From: Mesorhizobium sp.
GTDB taxonomy: Bacteria; Pseudomonadota; Alphaproteobacteria; Rhizobiales; Rhizobiaceae
Assembly: GCA_004017535.1 (NCBI GenBank)
Contig: SAJS01000011.1
Location: forward strand, 1-64,000
Length of the DNA stretch: 64,000 nt
Direction: 5' to 3'
The notes under the pieces were generated by a model that searched no databases, was not told where the DNA came from, and was given only the letters and a program-made list of their open reading frames with translations. A program made the translations under genes and the position numbers. Of the stretch, positions 56,268 through 64,000 are shown piece by piece (positions within the stretch are counted from its first letter, which is position 1; each line of letters starts with the position of its first letter).

Positions 56268-57674
56268 ATGGCTTATGACGTCGTAATCATCGGATCGGGA
56301 CCGGGCGGCTATGTCTGTGCCATCAAGGCGGCGCAGCTCGGGCTGAAGACGGCGGTGGTCGAGAAGAACGCCACCTTCGGCGGCACCTGCCTCAACATCG
56401 GCTGCATCCCGTCGAAGGCGCTGCTCTACGCCTCCGAGATGTTCGCCGAGGCCGGCCATGCGTTCGATACGCTGGGCGTCGAGATACCGGCGCCGAAGCT
56501 CAATCTCAAGAAGATGATGGCGCATAAGGACACGACGGTGGCGTCAAACGTCAACGGCGTCGCCTTCCTGTTCAAGAAGAACAAGATCGATTCCTTCCGC
56601 GGCACCGGCAAGGTGATTTCCGCCGGCAAGGTTTCGGTGACCGGCGAGGACGGCAAGGTCGAGGAGATCGAGACGAAGAACATCGTCATCGCCACGGGCT
56701 CGGACGTCGCGGGCATTCCCGGCGTCAAGGTCGATTTCGACGAGAAGGTGATCGTGTCCTCCACCGGAGCGCTGTCGCTGGCCAAGGTGCCGGAGCATCT
56801 CGTGGTGGTTGGCGGCGGTGTCATCGGGCTGGAGCTCGGCTCGGTGTGGGCGAGGCTCGGCGCCAAGGTTACGGTCGTCGAGTTCCTGGACAACATCCTG
56901 GGCGGCATGGACAGCGAAGTGTCGAAGCAGTTCCAGCGGCTGCTCTCCAAACAGGGTTTCGAGTTCAAGTTAGGGGCCAAGGTCACTGGCGTCGCCAAGG
57001 CCAAGAAGGGCGTGACCGTGACGTTCGAGCCGGTCATAGGCGGTGCTACTGAGACGATCGAGGCCGATGTGGTGCTGGTCGCCACCGGACGCCGGCCCTA
57101 TGCCGACAGCCTGGGGCTGAAGGAAGCCGGCGTCGAGATCGACGAGCGCGGCAGGGTCAAGACCGATGGGCATCTCAGGACCAATGTGCCCGGCATCTAT
57201 GCCATCGGCGACGTGATCGCCGGACCGATGCTGGCGCACAAGGCCGAGGATGAAGGCGTCGCGGTCGCCGAGACCATCGCCGGCCAGGCCGGGCACGTGA
57301 ACTACGATGTCATCCCGAGCGTCGTCTACACCAATCCGGAGATCGCCTCCGTCGGCAAGACCGAGGAAGAGCTGAAGACGGCCGGTATCGACTACAAGGC
57401 CGGGAAATTCCCGTTCAGCGCCAATGGCCGGGCGCGCGCCATGCTGCACACCGACGGCTTCGTGAAGATCCTGGCCGACAAGGTGAGCGACCGCGTGCTC
57501 GGCGTCCATATCGTCGGCTTCGGCGCCGGCGAGATGATCCACGAGGCGGCGGTGCTGATGGAGTTCGGCGGTTCCTCGGAAGACCTTGCCCGCACCTGCC
57601 ACGCCCATCCGACGATGTCGGAAGCGGTGAAGGAAGCGGCGCTGGCGACGTTTTTCAAGCCTATTCATATCTAG
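56268..57674 (+). CDS. lpdA: Dihydrolipoyl dehydrogenase (E3)
   Basis: A 468-residue flavoprotein that reoxidises the E2 lipoyl group with NAD. FAD loop I-G-S-G-P-G-G-Y (about 8-15), redox pair [13 protein letters not shown] (Cys about 41 and 46), NAD loop G-G-G-V-I-G-L-E and the C-terminal active-site H-A-H-P-T-M-S-E. It is the last gene of the TCA operon. Confidence 0.97.
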   Translation: MAYDVVIIGSGPGGYVCAIKAAQLGLKTAVVEKNATFGGTCLNIGCIPSKALLYASEMFAEAGHAFDTLGVEIPAPKLNLKKMMAHKDTTVASNVNGVAFLFKKNKIDSFRGTGKVISAGKVSVTGEDGKVEEIETKNIVIATGSDVAGIPGVKVDFDEKVIVSSTGALSLAKVPEHLVVVGGGVIGLELGSVWARLGAKVTVVEFLDNILGGMDSEVSKQFQRLLSKQGFEFKLGAKVTGVAKAKKGVTVTFEPVIGGATETIEADVVLVATGRRPYADSLGLKEAGVEIDERGRVKTDGHLRTNVPGIYAIGDVIAGPMLAHKAEDEGVAVAETIAGQAGHVNYDVIPSVVYTNPEIASVGKTEEELKTAGIDYKAGKFPFSANGRARAMLHTDGFVKILADKVSDRVLGVHIVGFGAGEMIHEAAVLMEFGGSSEDLARTCHAHPTMSEAVKEAALATFFKPIHI

Positions 57675-57742
57675 ATCCCGAACCGAAGGGCGATACGCGT
57701 CAGCGTTGGGGATGGCTCGTCTCGCAAGGTTCGCTTGAGCAA

Positions 57743-57838
57743 TTCCAGGAAAAGTGCGAGCGGTATTCCGTCCGGAATTGCGTAAAAACAAAGAGATAGA
57801 GCGGTTCGCCGTTTCTATGAAACGGTGAAACGCTCTAG
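57743..57838. repeat. Dispersed repeat (family E) upstream of the acetolactate synthase-like gene
   Basis: Matches 31648-31740 over most of its length (GCGAGCGG, CCGGAATTGCGT, GAGCGG, TTTCTATGAAACGGTGAAAC). The last part ATAGAGCGGTTCGCCGTTTC / GAAACGGTGAAACGCTCTA is a hairpin that ends 10 bases before the gene's start. Confidence 0.78.
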
Positions 57839-57848
57839 GAGATACCTC

Positions 57849-59506
57849 GTGTCCAAAGGCTCCGATCTGCTTGTTGCCGCCCTCGAGAATGAAGGCGTGG
57901 ACCGCATCTTCGGCATACCGGGCGAGGAGAACCTCGACGTCGTCGAATCCATTCGCAAATCCTCGATCGAGCTGATCCTGACCCGCCATGAGCAAGCGGC
58001 CGCGTTCATGGCCGCCACCCACGGCCGGCTCACCGGCAGGCCCGGCGTCTGCATCACCACGCTTGGCCCGGGCGCCCTGAACCTGACCACAGGCGCGGCC
58101 TACGCGCTGCTCGGGGCCATGCCCATGGTCATGATCACCGGGCAAAAGGGCGTCAGGTCGTCCAGGCAGGCCCGGTTCCAAATCGTCGACGTCGTCGCGG
58201 CGATGAAACCATTGACCAAGCTTTCGCGTCAGATCGTTTCGCCCAGGATGATCCCTGGCGTGGTGCGCGAGGCTTTCCGTGTGGCCGGCGAGGAGCGGCC
58301 GGGACCGGTGCATCTGGAACTGCCCGAAGACATCGCCGCCGAGGAATGCGATGCGGTGGCGCCGATTCCGCCGCACCCGGTCGAGCTGCCGCTGGCGAGC
58401 CCGCTTGCGCTGGACCGCGCCGCGCAGATGATCATGGAGGCCGAGCGGCCGCTAGCGATGATGGGCGCCGCCGCCTCGCGGCCGCGCTCGACCTCGGACC
58501 TCGCCCAGTTCGTTCTGCGGACCGGCATTCCCTATTTCACCACCCAGATGGGCAAGGGCACGGTGCCGGGTGGGACCGAGCTCTATATGGGCACGGCCGC
58601 CCTGTCCGAGCGCGACTATGTGCATGAGGCGATCGAACGTGCTGATCTCATCATCACGATCGGTCACGACACGGTCGAGAAGCCACCCTTCATCATGGGC
58701 GCCGACGGTCCGAAGGTCATTCATGTCGGCTACCAGCCGGCCACTGTCGAACAGGTCTATTTCCCGCAAACTGAGGTGATCGGCGATATCGGCGCGTCGC
58801 TCAGGCTGCTGACCGACCGCCTGGAAGGCAACATTCCCAACGCACAGGCACTGCTGCCGCTGCGCGAGGGGATATTGAACCGCATCGCGGCACGCGACAG
58901 CGAGGACCGCTTCACGCCGCAGCGCCTCGTGCACGACGTGCGCGCGGTGATGCCGGCCGACGGCATCCTGGCGCTCGACAACGGCATGTACAAGATCTGG
59001 TCGCGCGCAACTACCGCACGCGCGTCGCCAACACGCTGCTGCTCGACAATGCGCTGGCTACAATGGGCGCCGGCCTGCCGTCGGCGATGATGGCGGCGAT
59101 GCTTTTTCCAGAACGCCGGGTCATGGCGGTTTGCGGCGATGGCGGCTTCATGATGAACAGCCAGGAGCTGGAAACCGCCGTCAGGCTGAAGCTCAACCTC
59201 GTGGTCCTGATCATTGAGGACCATGCCTACGGCATGATCCGCTGGAAGCAGGCGGTCGACGACTTTCCCGATTTCGGCATGACCTTCGGGAATCCCGATT
59301 TCGTCCGCTATGCCGAAGCCTACGGCGCCAAGGGCACCAGGGTAGGCGCCATCGCCGAGCTGAGACCGGCCCTGGAGCAGGCCTTTGCCGCGGGCGGCGT
59401 CAATCTTGTCGTCGTTCCGATCGACTATTCGGAGAATGAGCGGGTCCTGGTCGAAGAGCTGCGCCATCGGCTGCCCTGGCCGGCCAGTCCCATGCCGGAT
59501 GATTAA
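57849..59506 (+). pseudogene. Acetolactate synthase large subunit-like ThDP enzyme, frameshifted
   Basis: The first part (GTG 57849 with GGAGATACCTC before it) encodes the ThDP N-terminal and central domains: I-F-G-I-P-G-E-E-N-L-D, the catalytic Glu in L-T-R-H-E-Q-A-A-A-F-M-A, and G-P-G-A-L-N. At 59001 the frame breaks in K-I-W, and the rest continues one base earlier as A-R-N-Y-R-T-R-V-A-N with the ThDP motif G-D-G-G-F-M-M-N-S-Q-E-L. One missing T (TGGTTCGCG read as TGGTCGCG) restores a full ~552-residue protein. It is an AlsS/IlvB-type enzyme, with no small subunit nearby. A recent mutation or a sequence error is equally possible. Confidence 0.88.
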
Positions 59507-59507
59507 C

Positions 59508-59552
59508 GCATGTCTCCCGAAAGTGGGAACCGGTTTCGGAATAAAGTCATGC
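59508..59552. repeat. Family F palindromic repeat
   Basis: GCATG..CCCGAAAGTGGGAACCGGTTTCGG..CATGC, the reverse of the unit at 7046-7090, starts two bases after the stop of the acetolactate synthase-like gene. The rest of the gap to 59650 has nothing recognisable. Confidence 0.75.
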
Positions 59553-59644
59553 GTAAAATCAAAAACTAAAGCGCATGAAGCGAATCTGAAAGAGCGCGAC
59601 GCTTCAGTGCGACGGCGGTTTCCGAAGCTGGAGACAGCGACATA

Positions 59645-59675
59645 AAACAAGCGGCCCGCCTTTCGGCGGGCCGCT
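59645..59675 (-). terminator. Terminator of the Pro/Ala-rich protein gene
   Basis: Arms AGCGGCCCGCC / GGCGGGCCGCT with a TTTC loop. On the minus strand it is followed by TGTTTTA. It lies 22 bases past the stop at 59697. Confidence 0.82.
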
Positions 59676-59696
59676 CGTCTTCAAGCGGTAGCCCGA

Positions 59697-60005
59697 TTAT
59701 TGAGCCGGCGCAGGTGCCGGAGCCGGCGCTGGCGCAGGGGCCGGCGCGGGTGCAGGAGCCGGGGCTGGCGCCGGAGCGGGTGTCGGCTCTGGAGCCGGAG
59801 CTGGCGTCGCAGGCGCCGGGGCCGGCGTGCTGGCGGCCGGCGGCTCAGCCGGGGCGGGCGCATGCTCGCCGCCGCTTCTGCCAAAGACATAATACGCAAC
59901 AATGGCCAGGATAATGACAACAAGGGCGATCAGCCACCCGCTGCCGCCGCCACCCGACCTGGGAGGCGGGCTCGAAGGGGTGAAGGGGTCGTTAGGGTTC
60001 GCCAT
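59697..60005 (-). CDS. Single-helix membrane protein with an (Ala-Pro)n tail
   Basis: A 102-residue protein: a short N-terminus (P-F-T-P-S-S-P-P-P-R-S-G-G-G-G), one membrane helix (about 25-44) and a C-terminal half that is nearly pure Ala-Pro. Such tails are stiff and extended, so it may span part of the periplasm, but no family or partner is known. The ATG at 60005 has AGGAGGACACGTTTC in front. The tail DNA is a GCGCCGGC-type repeat prone to length change. Confidence 0.75.
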   Translation of the reverse strand: MANPNDPFTPSSPPPRSGGGGSGWLIALVVIILAIVAYYVFGRSGGEHAPAPAEPPAASTPAPAPATPAPAPEPTPAPAPAPAPAPAPAPAPAPAPAPAPAQ

Positions 60006-60138
60006 GAAACGTGTCCTCCTTGGATGAAAGTCATCAAAATAACAGCCATCAACGCGCTGATCCCGCATCGGGTTTCACGCAAACGGACGGAAAGCGCTGA
60101 AAAACCGGCGTTTTCAGGTCCGCCAGCCGCCAGACGAC

Positions 60139-61203
60139 TCAGTTGACGGCGGTAACACTATACCCTGCCTTGCGAAAATCCTCGACCAGTCCTTCCGGAC
60201 CGGGCAGATGCATGGCTCCGACGGCCATGAAGACGTTGCCCTTGGCCAGAATCGGCATCGCGTTCGCGGCCATCACCTTGTTGCGGCTGGTGATCATGGT
60301 CTGCTCGAAGGCGGCATAGCCGGCCTGGTCGTCGGCAGTCCCGGGCAGCACCGCCTTGAACAGCGGCCAGAACATGCCGACCTCGCCGCGCTGGTAGAGC
60401 ACGATCATCGTTTCGTTGACGTCGTTGACCTTATCGCCGAGCTTCATGGTTTCGACCAAGCTCTTCATGTGAAATTCGAGCGGCAGCGAAGCCATCGCGC
60501 GCAGCTGGCCAACGGCGGTCTCGAGCCCTTCGACGTCCTTGCCCGAGGCCTTGGCGTCCGAAGCGAGCTTGACGTCCAGCACGGGTTCGCCGGCGGACTG
60601 GCGCGCCACCTCGCAGGCCGGCAAGGCCATCATCGCCGACAGGATCCACGGCTTCATCTTGGCGACCGTCGCCGGCGGAATGCCGCGGGCGTCGAGCCCC
60701 TTGTTCAGCGCCGCCGCGTCGTCCGGCGACAGCAGCGACGACAGCGTGGTGTCGTCGGTGAACATCATCAGGCCGGGTTCGCTGGCCATCGCGGCCATCA
60801 TCTTGGCCTTGTCCATCGCATCCGTTGTTTCGATGACGATTGTTTCGGCGCCGTCATAGGCTTTCTGCGCGGCGGCCGGCAGCGTGGTGACGCGCGTATC
60901 GGTCATGTGCATGGTGCCGAACAGGTAGGACGGCTTTTCGCCCGACTTCTCCAGCCTCCACAGCAGGCCCTTGCCGTTGGGAACGGCCGCCGCCTCGGTC
61001 TCGACCTTCTTGAACGCGGTTGGATCCTTCTTCTCCAGCGCGGTCAACAGATCAGTGCCGGCGCAATTCGGCGCTTCGGCATGCGCCCGGCTTGCAAGCA
61101 GCAGAACGATCAGGAAGGACAGGAGAAACAACAGGTTGAGCGCCGCAAGCAGCTTCAACGAGACAAGGGCCGCGCGGTCGGCGATGGCGATGACGCGTTT
61201 CAT
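60139..61203 (-). CDS. TraB/GumN family protein
   Basis: A 354-residue protein with an N-terminal hydrophobic segment (about 14-38) acting as signal or anchor. The TraB/GumN motif L-F-G-T-M-H-M-T-D is near residue 92. G-A-E-T-I-V-I-E-T and the C-terminal V-F-M-A-V-G-A-M-H-L-P-G-P-E-G-L complete it; the two G-x-x-H motifs and Glu are thought to form a metal-dependent hydrolase site. Substrate unknown. The start is the ATG at 61203; the longer frame has no family support. Confidence 0.9.
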   Translation of the reverse strand: MKRVIAIADRAALVSLKLLAALNLLFLLSFLIVLLLASRAHAEAPNCAGTDLLTALEKKDPTAFKKVETEAAAVPNGKGLLWRLEKSGEKPSYLFGTMHMTDTRVTTLPAAAQKAYDGAETIVIETTDAMDKAKMMAAMASEPGLMMFTDDTTLSSLLSPDDAAALNKGLDARGIPPATVAKMKPWILSAMMALPACEVARQSAGEPVLDVKLASDAKASGKDVEGLETAVGQLRAMASLPLEFHMKSLVETMKLGDKVNDVNETMIVLYQRGEVGMFWPLFKAVLPGTADDQAGYAAFEQTMITSRNKVMAANAMPILAKGNVFMAVGAMHLPGPEGLVEDFRKAGYSVTAVN

Positions 61204-61339
61204 GGGAAGCGTCTTAGCGCCGAAAAGCGGCAAAACGGTTAACCGGCGCGATGAAATTGTTTGAGGTGCGGTGAGCTTTGACGTTCTCGGGTTGCCGGAT
61301 CGAATACCCCGGCGATTGGCCGAAACGCCCATCGCATCG

Positions 61340-61520
61340 TCATCCACAGGGCGGAGCCAGGAGGCGCGCAGACCCGAGGATCCATTCCGTTACGTGGGCC
61401 GTGGAATGCGGCGATGCAGAATTCTGCTCCGTCGCGGAGCGCCGGGGTCACGGCATGGATTCCAGGGTCTGCGCGCGTCGCTTCGCTCCTTGCTCCGCCC
61501 TGGAATGACGAAGTCCAGAT
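61340..61520. repeat. Dispersed intergenic repeat (family G)
   Basis: Contains CAGGGCGGAGCCAGGAGGCG, GATCCATTCCGTTACG, GGCATGGATTCCAGGGTCTG and CGTCGCTTCGCTCCTTGCTC, with left and right parts as rough inverted copies. Related blocks are at 32575-32800. It fills the 340-base gap between the TraB/GumN and xerC genes. Confidence 0.65.
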
Positions 61521-61543
61521 GGCTCCGGATGACCTCAGGGGGC

Positions 61544-62482
61544 TCAGGCGCGGGGGTGCGCCTTCTCGTAGATATCGAGCAGCCTTGCGGTGTCGACGCC
61601 GGTGTATATCTGCGTGGTCGACAGGCTGGCGTGGCCGAGCAGTTCCTGGATGGTGCGCAGGTCGCCGCCGCGGCCGAGCAGGTGGGTGGCAAAGGAATGC
61701 CGCAGCGCATGCGGTGTCGCGGTGTCGGGCAGGTTCAGCGCGGAGCGCAGCTTGGCCATCTCGCGCTGGATGATGGCCGGGTTGAGCGGGCCGCCACGGG
61801 TGCCGCGGAACAGAAGACCGTCGGGACCGATATGGAAGGGGCAGAGCCGGCGGTATTCGGCGACCGCCTTGCGGGCCACCGGCAGCACCGGCACCAGCCG
61901 CGTCTTGCCGCCCTTGCCGGTGACGCGCAGCACGGCGTCGGCTTCCGTTGCGATATCGGCGCCCGTCAGGCCAAGCGCTTCGGAGATGCGCAGGCCGGAG
62001 CCGTAGAGCAGCGTCAGCACGGCGGCATTGCGGGCGGCGATCCAGGGTTCTTCCGCGAGTTGGCCCTCCATCGCCACGACTTGTCTCGCGTCGCTTGCCG
62101 TCAGCGGCTTGGGCAGCGATTTCGGCTGGCGCGGCGCGCGCAGGGCGACGGCACCCGCGGCGTTGACGAGGCCGCGTTTTTCGAGAAAGCGCAGCAGCGA
62201 GCGGATGCCGGCAAGGCCCCGCCCCAGCGTGCGGGCGCCGGCGCCGTCATTGCGGCGCTTGGCGAGGAAGCCGCGCAGATCGGCAGGGCGCAGGTCGGCA
62301 ATATCGGAAATGCCCGGCGGGCCGCCGCAATGTCCGGTCAAGAAATGCAGGAACTGGCGCGTGTCGCGTTCATAGGCCTCGACCGTCTCCGGCGACAGCC
62401 GGCGCTCATGCGCCAGCGTCTTCAGCCAGGTCTCGCGCGCCGCCTGGAGATCGGGTTTTGCCGGGATGAGGAATTCCTGCAT
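61544..62482 (-). CDS. xerC: Tyrosine recombinase XerC
   Basis: A 312-residue site-specific recombinase resolving chromosome dimers with XerD at dif. The N-terminal SAM-like core-binding domain (about 12-115) is followed by the catalytic domain, with R in G-S-G-L-R-I-S-E-A-L-G-L, H-A-L-R-H-S-F-A-T-H-L-L, L-G-H-A-S-L-S-T-T-Q-I-Y-T (nucleophile Tyr). No attachment sites or mobile genes lie nearby, so it is the housekeeping enzyme and not an element integrase. Confidence 0.94.
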   Translation of the reverse strand: MQEFLIPAKPDLQAARETWLKTLAHERRLSPETVEAYERDTRQFLHFLTGHCGGPPGISDIADLRPADLRGFLAKRRNDGAGARTLGRGLAGIRSLLRFLEKRGLVNAAGAVALRAPRQPKSLPKPLTASDARQVVAMEGQLAEEPWIAARNAAVLTLLYGSGLRISEALGLTGADIATEADAVLRVTGKGGKTRLVPVLPVARKAVAEYRRLCPFHIGPDGLLFRGTRGGPLNPAIIQREMAKLRSALNLPDTATPHALRHSFATHLLGRGGDLRTIQELLGHASLSTTQIYTGVDTARLLDIYEKAHPRA

Positions 62483-62579
62483 GTCGGCATTGTCATGTAT
62501 GCGGGTTAGGAAGCGGTGAAGAGGCCGTCATTGAAATGATGGCGTCAGAGGGCTAGAGCAAGGCAAAGGAAGCGCCGCC

Positions 62580-63179
62580 ATGTCGAAGCTCGAGAACCCC
62601 GTACAGATGGCCGTCATCGGTGCCGCGCACGGCATCAAGGGCGAGCTTAGGGTGAAGACGTTCACCGGCGATCCGCTGGCGCTGGCGGATTACGGCCCAC
62701 TCTATGCCAAGGACGGCCGCGCCTTCCATATTACCGATATCAGGCCGGCGGGCACCGTGGTCGTCGTGCGCTTCAAGGGCGTCAACGACCGCAATGCCGC
62801 CGAGGCTTTGGCCGGCACGGAGCTGTTCGTCGACCGTTCGGTGCTGCCCGACGACGGCGAGGAGGATGAGTTCTATCATGCCGATCTCATCGGCCTCGAT
62901 GTCAGGGACGACACGGGCGTCATTGGCAAGGTCGTCGCCGTGCACAATTTCGGCGGCGGCGACATACTCGATGTCACCCTTGCCGGCCGCAAGGGCGTGC
63001 TGATCCCGTTCACGCAGGCCGCGGTGCCGCATGTCTCTATCGCCGACGGTTTCGTCGAGGTCGATCCGCTGGCCGCGGGCCTTGTCGAAGATGAGGACGA
63101 TGGTGAAGCGCCTGGCCGGTCCGGCTTCGACCCGAAGGGCCGGCCGCGCGGACCGAAGGATGCCGGGGGCAACCGTTGA
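62580..63179 (+). CDS. rimM: Ribosome maturation factor RimM
   Basis: A 199-residue 30S assembly factor that binds S19. The N-terminal barrel has [17 protein letters not shown] and the linker [16 protein letters not shown]-x-G. The PRC domain has D-L-I-G-L-D-V and V-L-I-P-F-T. The last ~30 residues are a basic, Gly/Arg tail. Its stop overlaps the trmD start. The rpsP gene that normally precedes it is at the other end of the window. Confidence 0.95.
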   Translation: MSKLENPVQMAVIGAAHGIKGELRVKTFTGDPLALADYGPLYAKDGRAFHITDIRPAGTVVVVRFKGVNDRNAAEALAGTELFVDRSVLPDDGEEDEFYHADLIGLDVRDDTGVIGKVVAVHNFGGGDILDVTLAGRKGVLIPFTQAAVPHVSIADGFVEVDPLAAGLVEDEDDGEAPGRSGFDPKGRPRGPKDAGGNR

Positions 63180-63880
63180 GCTTTGCCGCCTCCGTGCTGA
63201 CGCTCTATCCGGAGATGTTTCCGGGCGCGCTCGGCCTGTCGCTGGCCGGCCGCGCGCTGGAGGCCGGCACATGGTCGCTGGAGGCGATCCAGATCCGTGA
63301 TTTCGCCACCGACAGGCACCGCACGGTCGACGACACGCCGGCCGGCGGCGGCGCCGGCATGGTGATGCGCGCCGACGTGCTGGCCAAGGCCATCGACCAC
63401 GCCTCCCCGCCGGGCGATGAGCGCCCGAGGCTGCTGATGAGCCCGCGCGGAAAACCGCTGACCCAGGCCCGCGTGCGCGAGCTGGCCGCCGGTCCGGGTG
63501 TCGTCATCCTGTGCGGACGTTTCGAGGGCGTCGACCAGCGGGTGATCGACGCGCGGGGATTGGAGGAAGTTTCCGTCGGCGATTTCATCCTGTCGGGCGG
63601 CGAGCCGGCCGCGCTGGTGCTGCTCGACGCCGTGGTGCGGCTGCTGCCGGGCGTCATGGGCAATGCCGTGTCGGGCGAGGAAGAGAGTTTCGAGAACGGC
63701 CTGCTCGAGCATCCGCATTACACGCGGCCGCAGGAGTTCGAGGGCCGGCCGATCCCTGACGTGCTGATTTCGGGCAACCACAAGAAGATCGCCGAATGGC
63801 GGCGCGCGGAGGCGGAGGAGCTGACGCGGGAACGGCGGCCTGACTTGCTTGGCGCTCCGCCTCAGCCCTTGGTGAAATAG
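63176..63880 (+). CDS. trmD: tRNA (guanine-N1)-methyltransferase
   Basis: A 234-residue SPOUT enzyme that makes m1G37 and prevents +1 frameshifting. Marks: [23 protein letters not shown], the knot motif [11 protein letters not shown] and [14 protein letters not shown], then H-P-H-Y-T-R-P. The TTG start (TTGA overlap with rimM) is needed to keep the normal N-terminus. rplS does not follow; a convergent permease gene does. Confidence 0.95.
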   Translation: MSFAASVLTLYPEMFPGALGLSLAGRALEAGTWSLEAIQIRDFATDRHRTVDDTPAGGGAGMVMRADVLAKAIDHASPPGDERPRLLMSPRGKPLTQARVRELAAGPGVVILCGRFEGVDQRVIDARGLEEVSVGDFILSGGEPAALVLLDAVVRLLPGVMGNAVSGEEESFENGLLEHPHYTRPQEFEGRPIPDVLISGNHKKIAEWRRAEAEELTRERRPDLLGAPPQPLVK

Positions 63881-64000
63881 TAGAAAGCCAGGAGCAGGCC
63901 GACCCCGACGACGAAGCCGCGCACCAGGCCTTGCGGCACGCGCTTGGCGATCCACACGCCGGCATAGCCGCCGAGCGCCACGCCCGGGATCATGACGATC
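63862..64000 (-). CDS. Sulfite exporter TauE/SafE-type permease, C-terminal end (partial)
   Basis: The last 45 residues of a membrane protein entering from the right edge: [18 protein letters not shown], then a final helix [14 protein letters not shown]. The G-x-x-x-G-x-x-x-A-K-R pattern is typical of the end of TauE/SafE (DUF81) proteins. It overlaps the 3' end of trmD by 19 bases, convergently. Confidence 0.75.
   Translation of the reverse strand, partial: IVMIPGVALGGYAGVWIAKRVPQGLVRGFVVGVGLLLAFYYFTKG

Noticed and set aside
61544-62482. xerC as the integrase of a mobile element
   Set aside because: Length and context fit housekeeping XerC, and no tRNA attachment site or cargo is nearby.

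Overview
The window reads as chromosomal DNA of a high-GC alphaproteobacterium of the order Rhizobiales, most like Mesorhizobium or a close Phyllobacteriaceae relative. The reasons are the gene families (Omp19-like lipoprotein, DUF1236, DUF2794, IalB-like and DUF1127 proteins), the mdh-sucCDAB-lpdA order, the ffh-chorismate mutase-rpsP order, and the many short palindromic intergenic repeats typical of this group. This assignment is inference from gene content; no 16S rRNA or tRNA gene was found.

Layout. 1-9.5 kb: ACT protein, bestrophin-like channel, DoxX protein, glycine-zipper lipoprotein, then a leftward ffh-chorismate mutase-rpsP block, a CPBP protease, an SH3/DUF1236 protein, a zinc-ribbon metallopeptidase, a decayed amine-oxidase remnant and a lytic transglycosylase. 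9.6-19 kb: argG, LysE exporter, rlmN, Met-rich periplasmic protein, ClC channel, IalB-like protein, phhB, a frameshifted low-molecular-weight tyrosine phosphatase and thpR. 19-27 kb: the TesA-like esterase / LolD-like ATPase / FtsX-like permease locus, a Bax-inhibitor-1 protein, a GNAT acetyltransferase, DUF2794, a candidate structured RNA, DUF1223, and a ceramidase-like gene with an internal deletion. 27-33 kb: acnA, then a cytochrome c maturation operon ccmA-ccmB-ccmD-ccmG with no ccmC. 33-45 kb: SMP-30 lactonase, tautomerase, FMN reductase, flavin oxidase, yciB, ftsY-mtaB-dapF, metallo-hydrolase, Omp19-like inhibitor and zapE. 45-57.7 kb: a large TCA-cycle operon, mdh-sucC-[cupin-vapB-vapC-DUF1579]-sucD-sucA-sucB-[DUF4241-secreted protein-SDR]-lpdA. 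57.8-64 kb: a frameshifted acetolactate-synthase-like gene, a Pro/Ala-rich membrane protein, a TraB/GumN protein, xerC, rimM-trmD and the end of a TauE/SafE permease.

The window is mostly housekeeping: TCA cycle (acnA, mdh, suc, lpd), membrane-protein targeting (ffh, ftsY), cytochrome c biogenesis, translation and tRNA/rRNA modification (rpsP, rlmN, mtaB, rimM, trmD), and amino acid and cell wall precursors (argG, dapF). No complete novel multi-gene system is evident. The points most worth checking are the toxin-antitoxin cassette with its own promoter and operator-like palindrome between sucC and sucD, the missing ccmC with a repeat in its place, a probable intergenic structured RNA with its own terminator near 25.4-25.6 kb, three hairpins built from different short tandem repeats at gene ends, four broken genes, and the large separation of rpsP from rimM-trmD.
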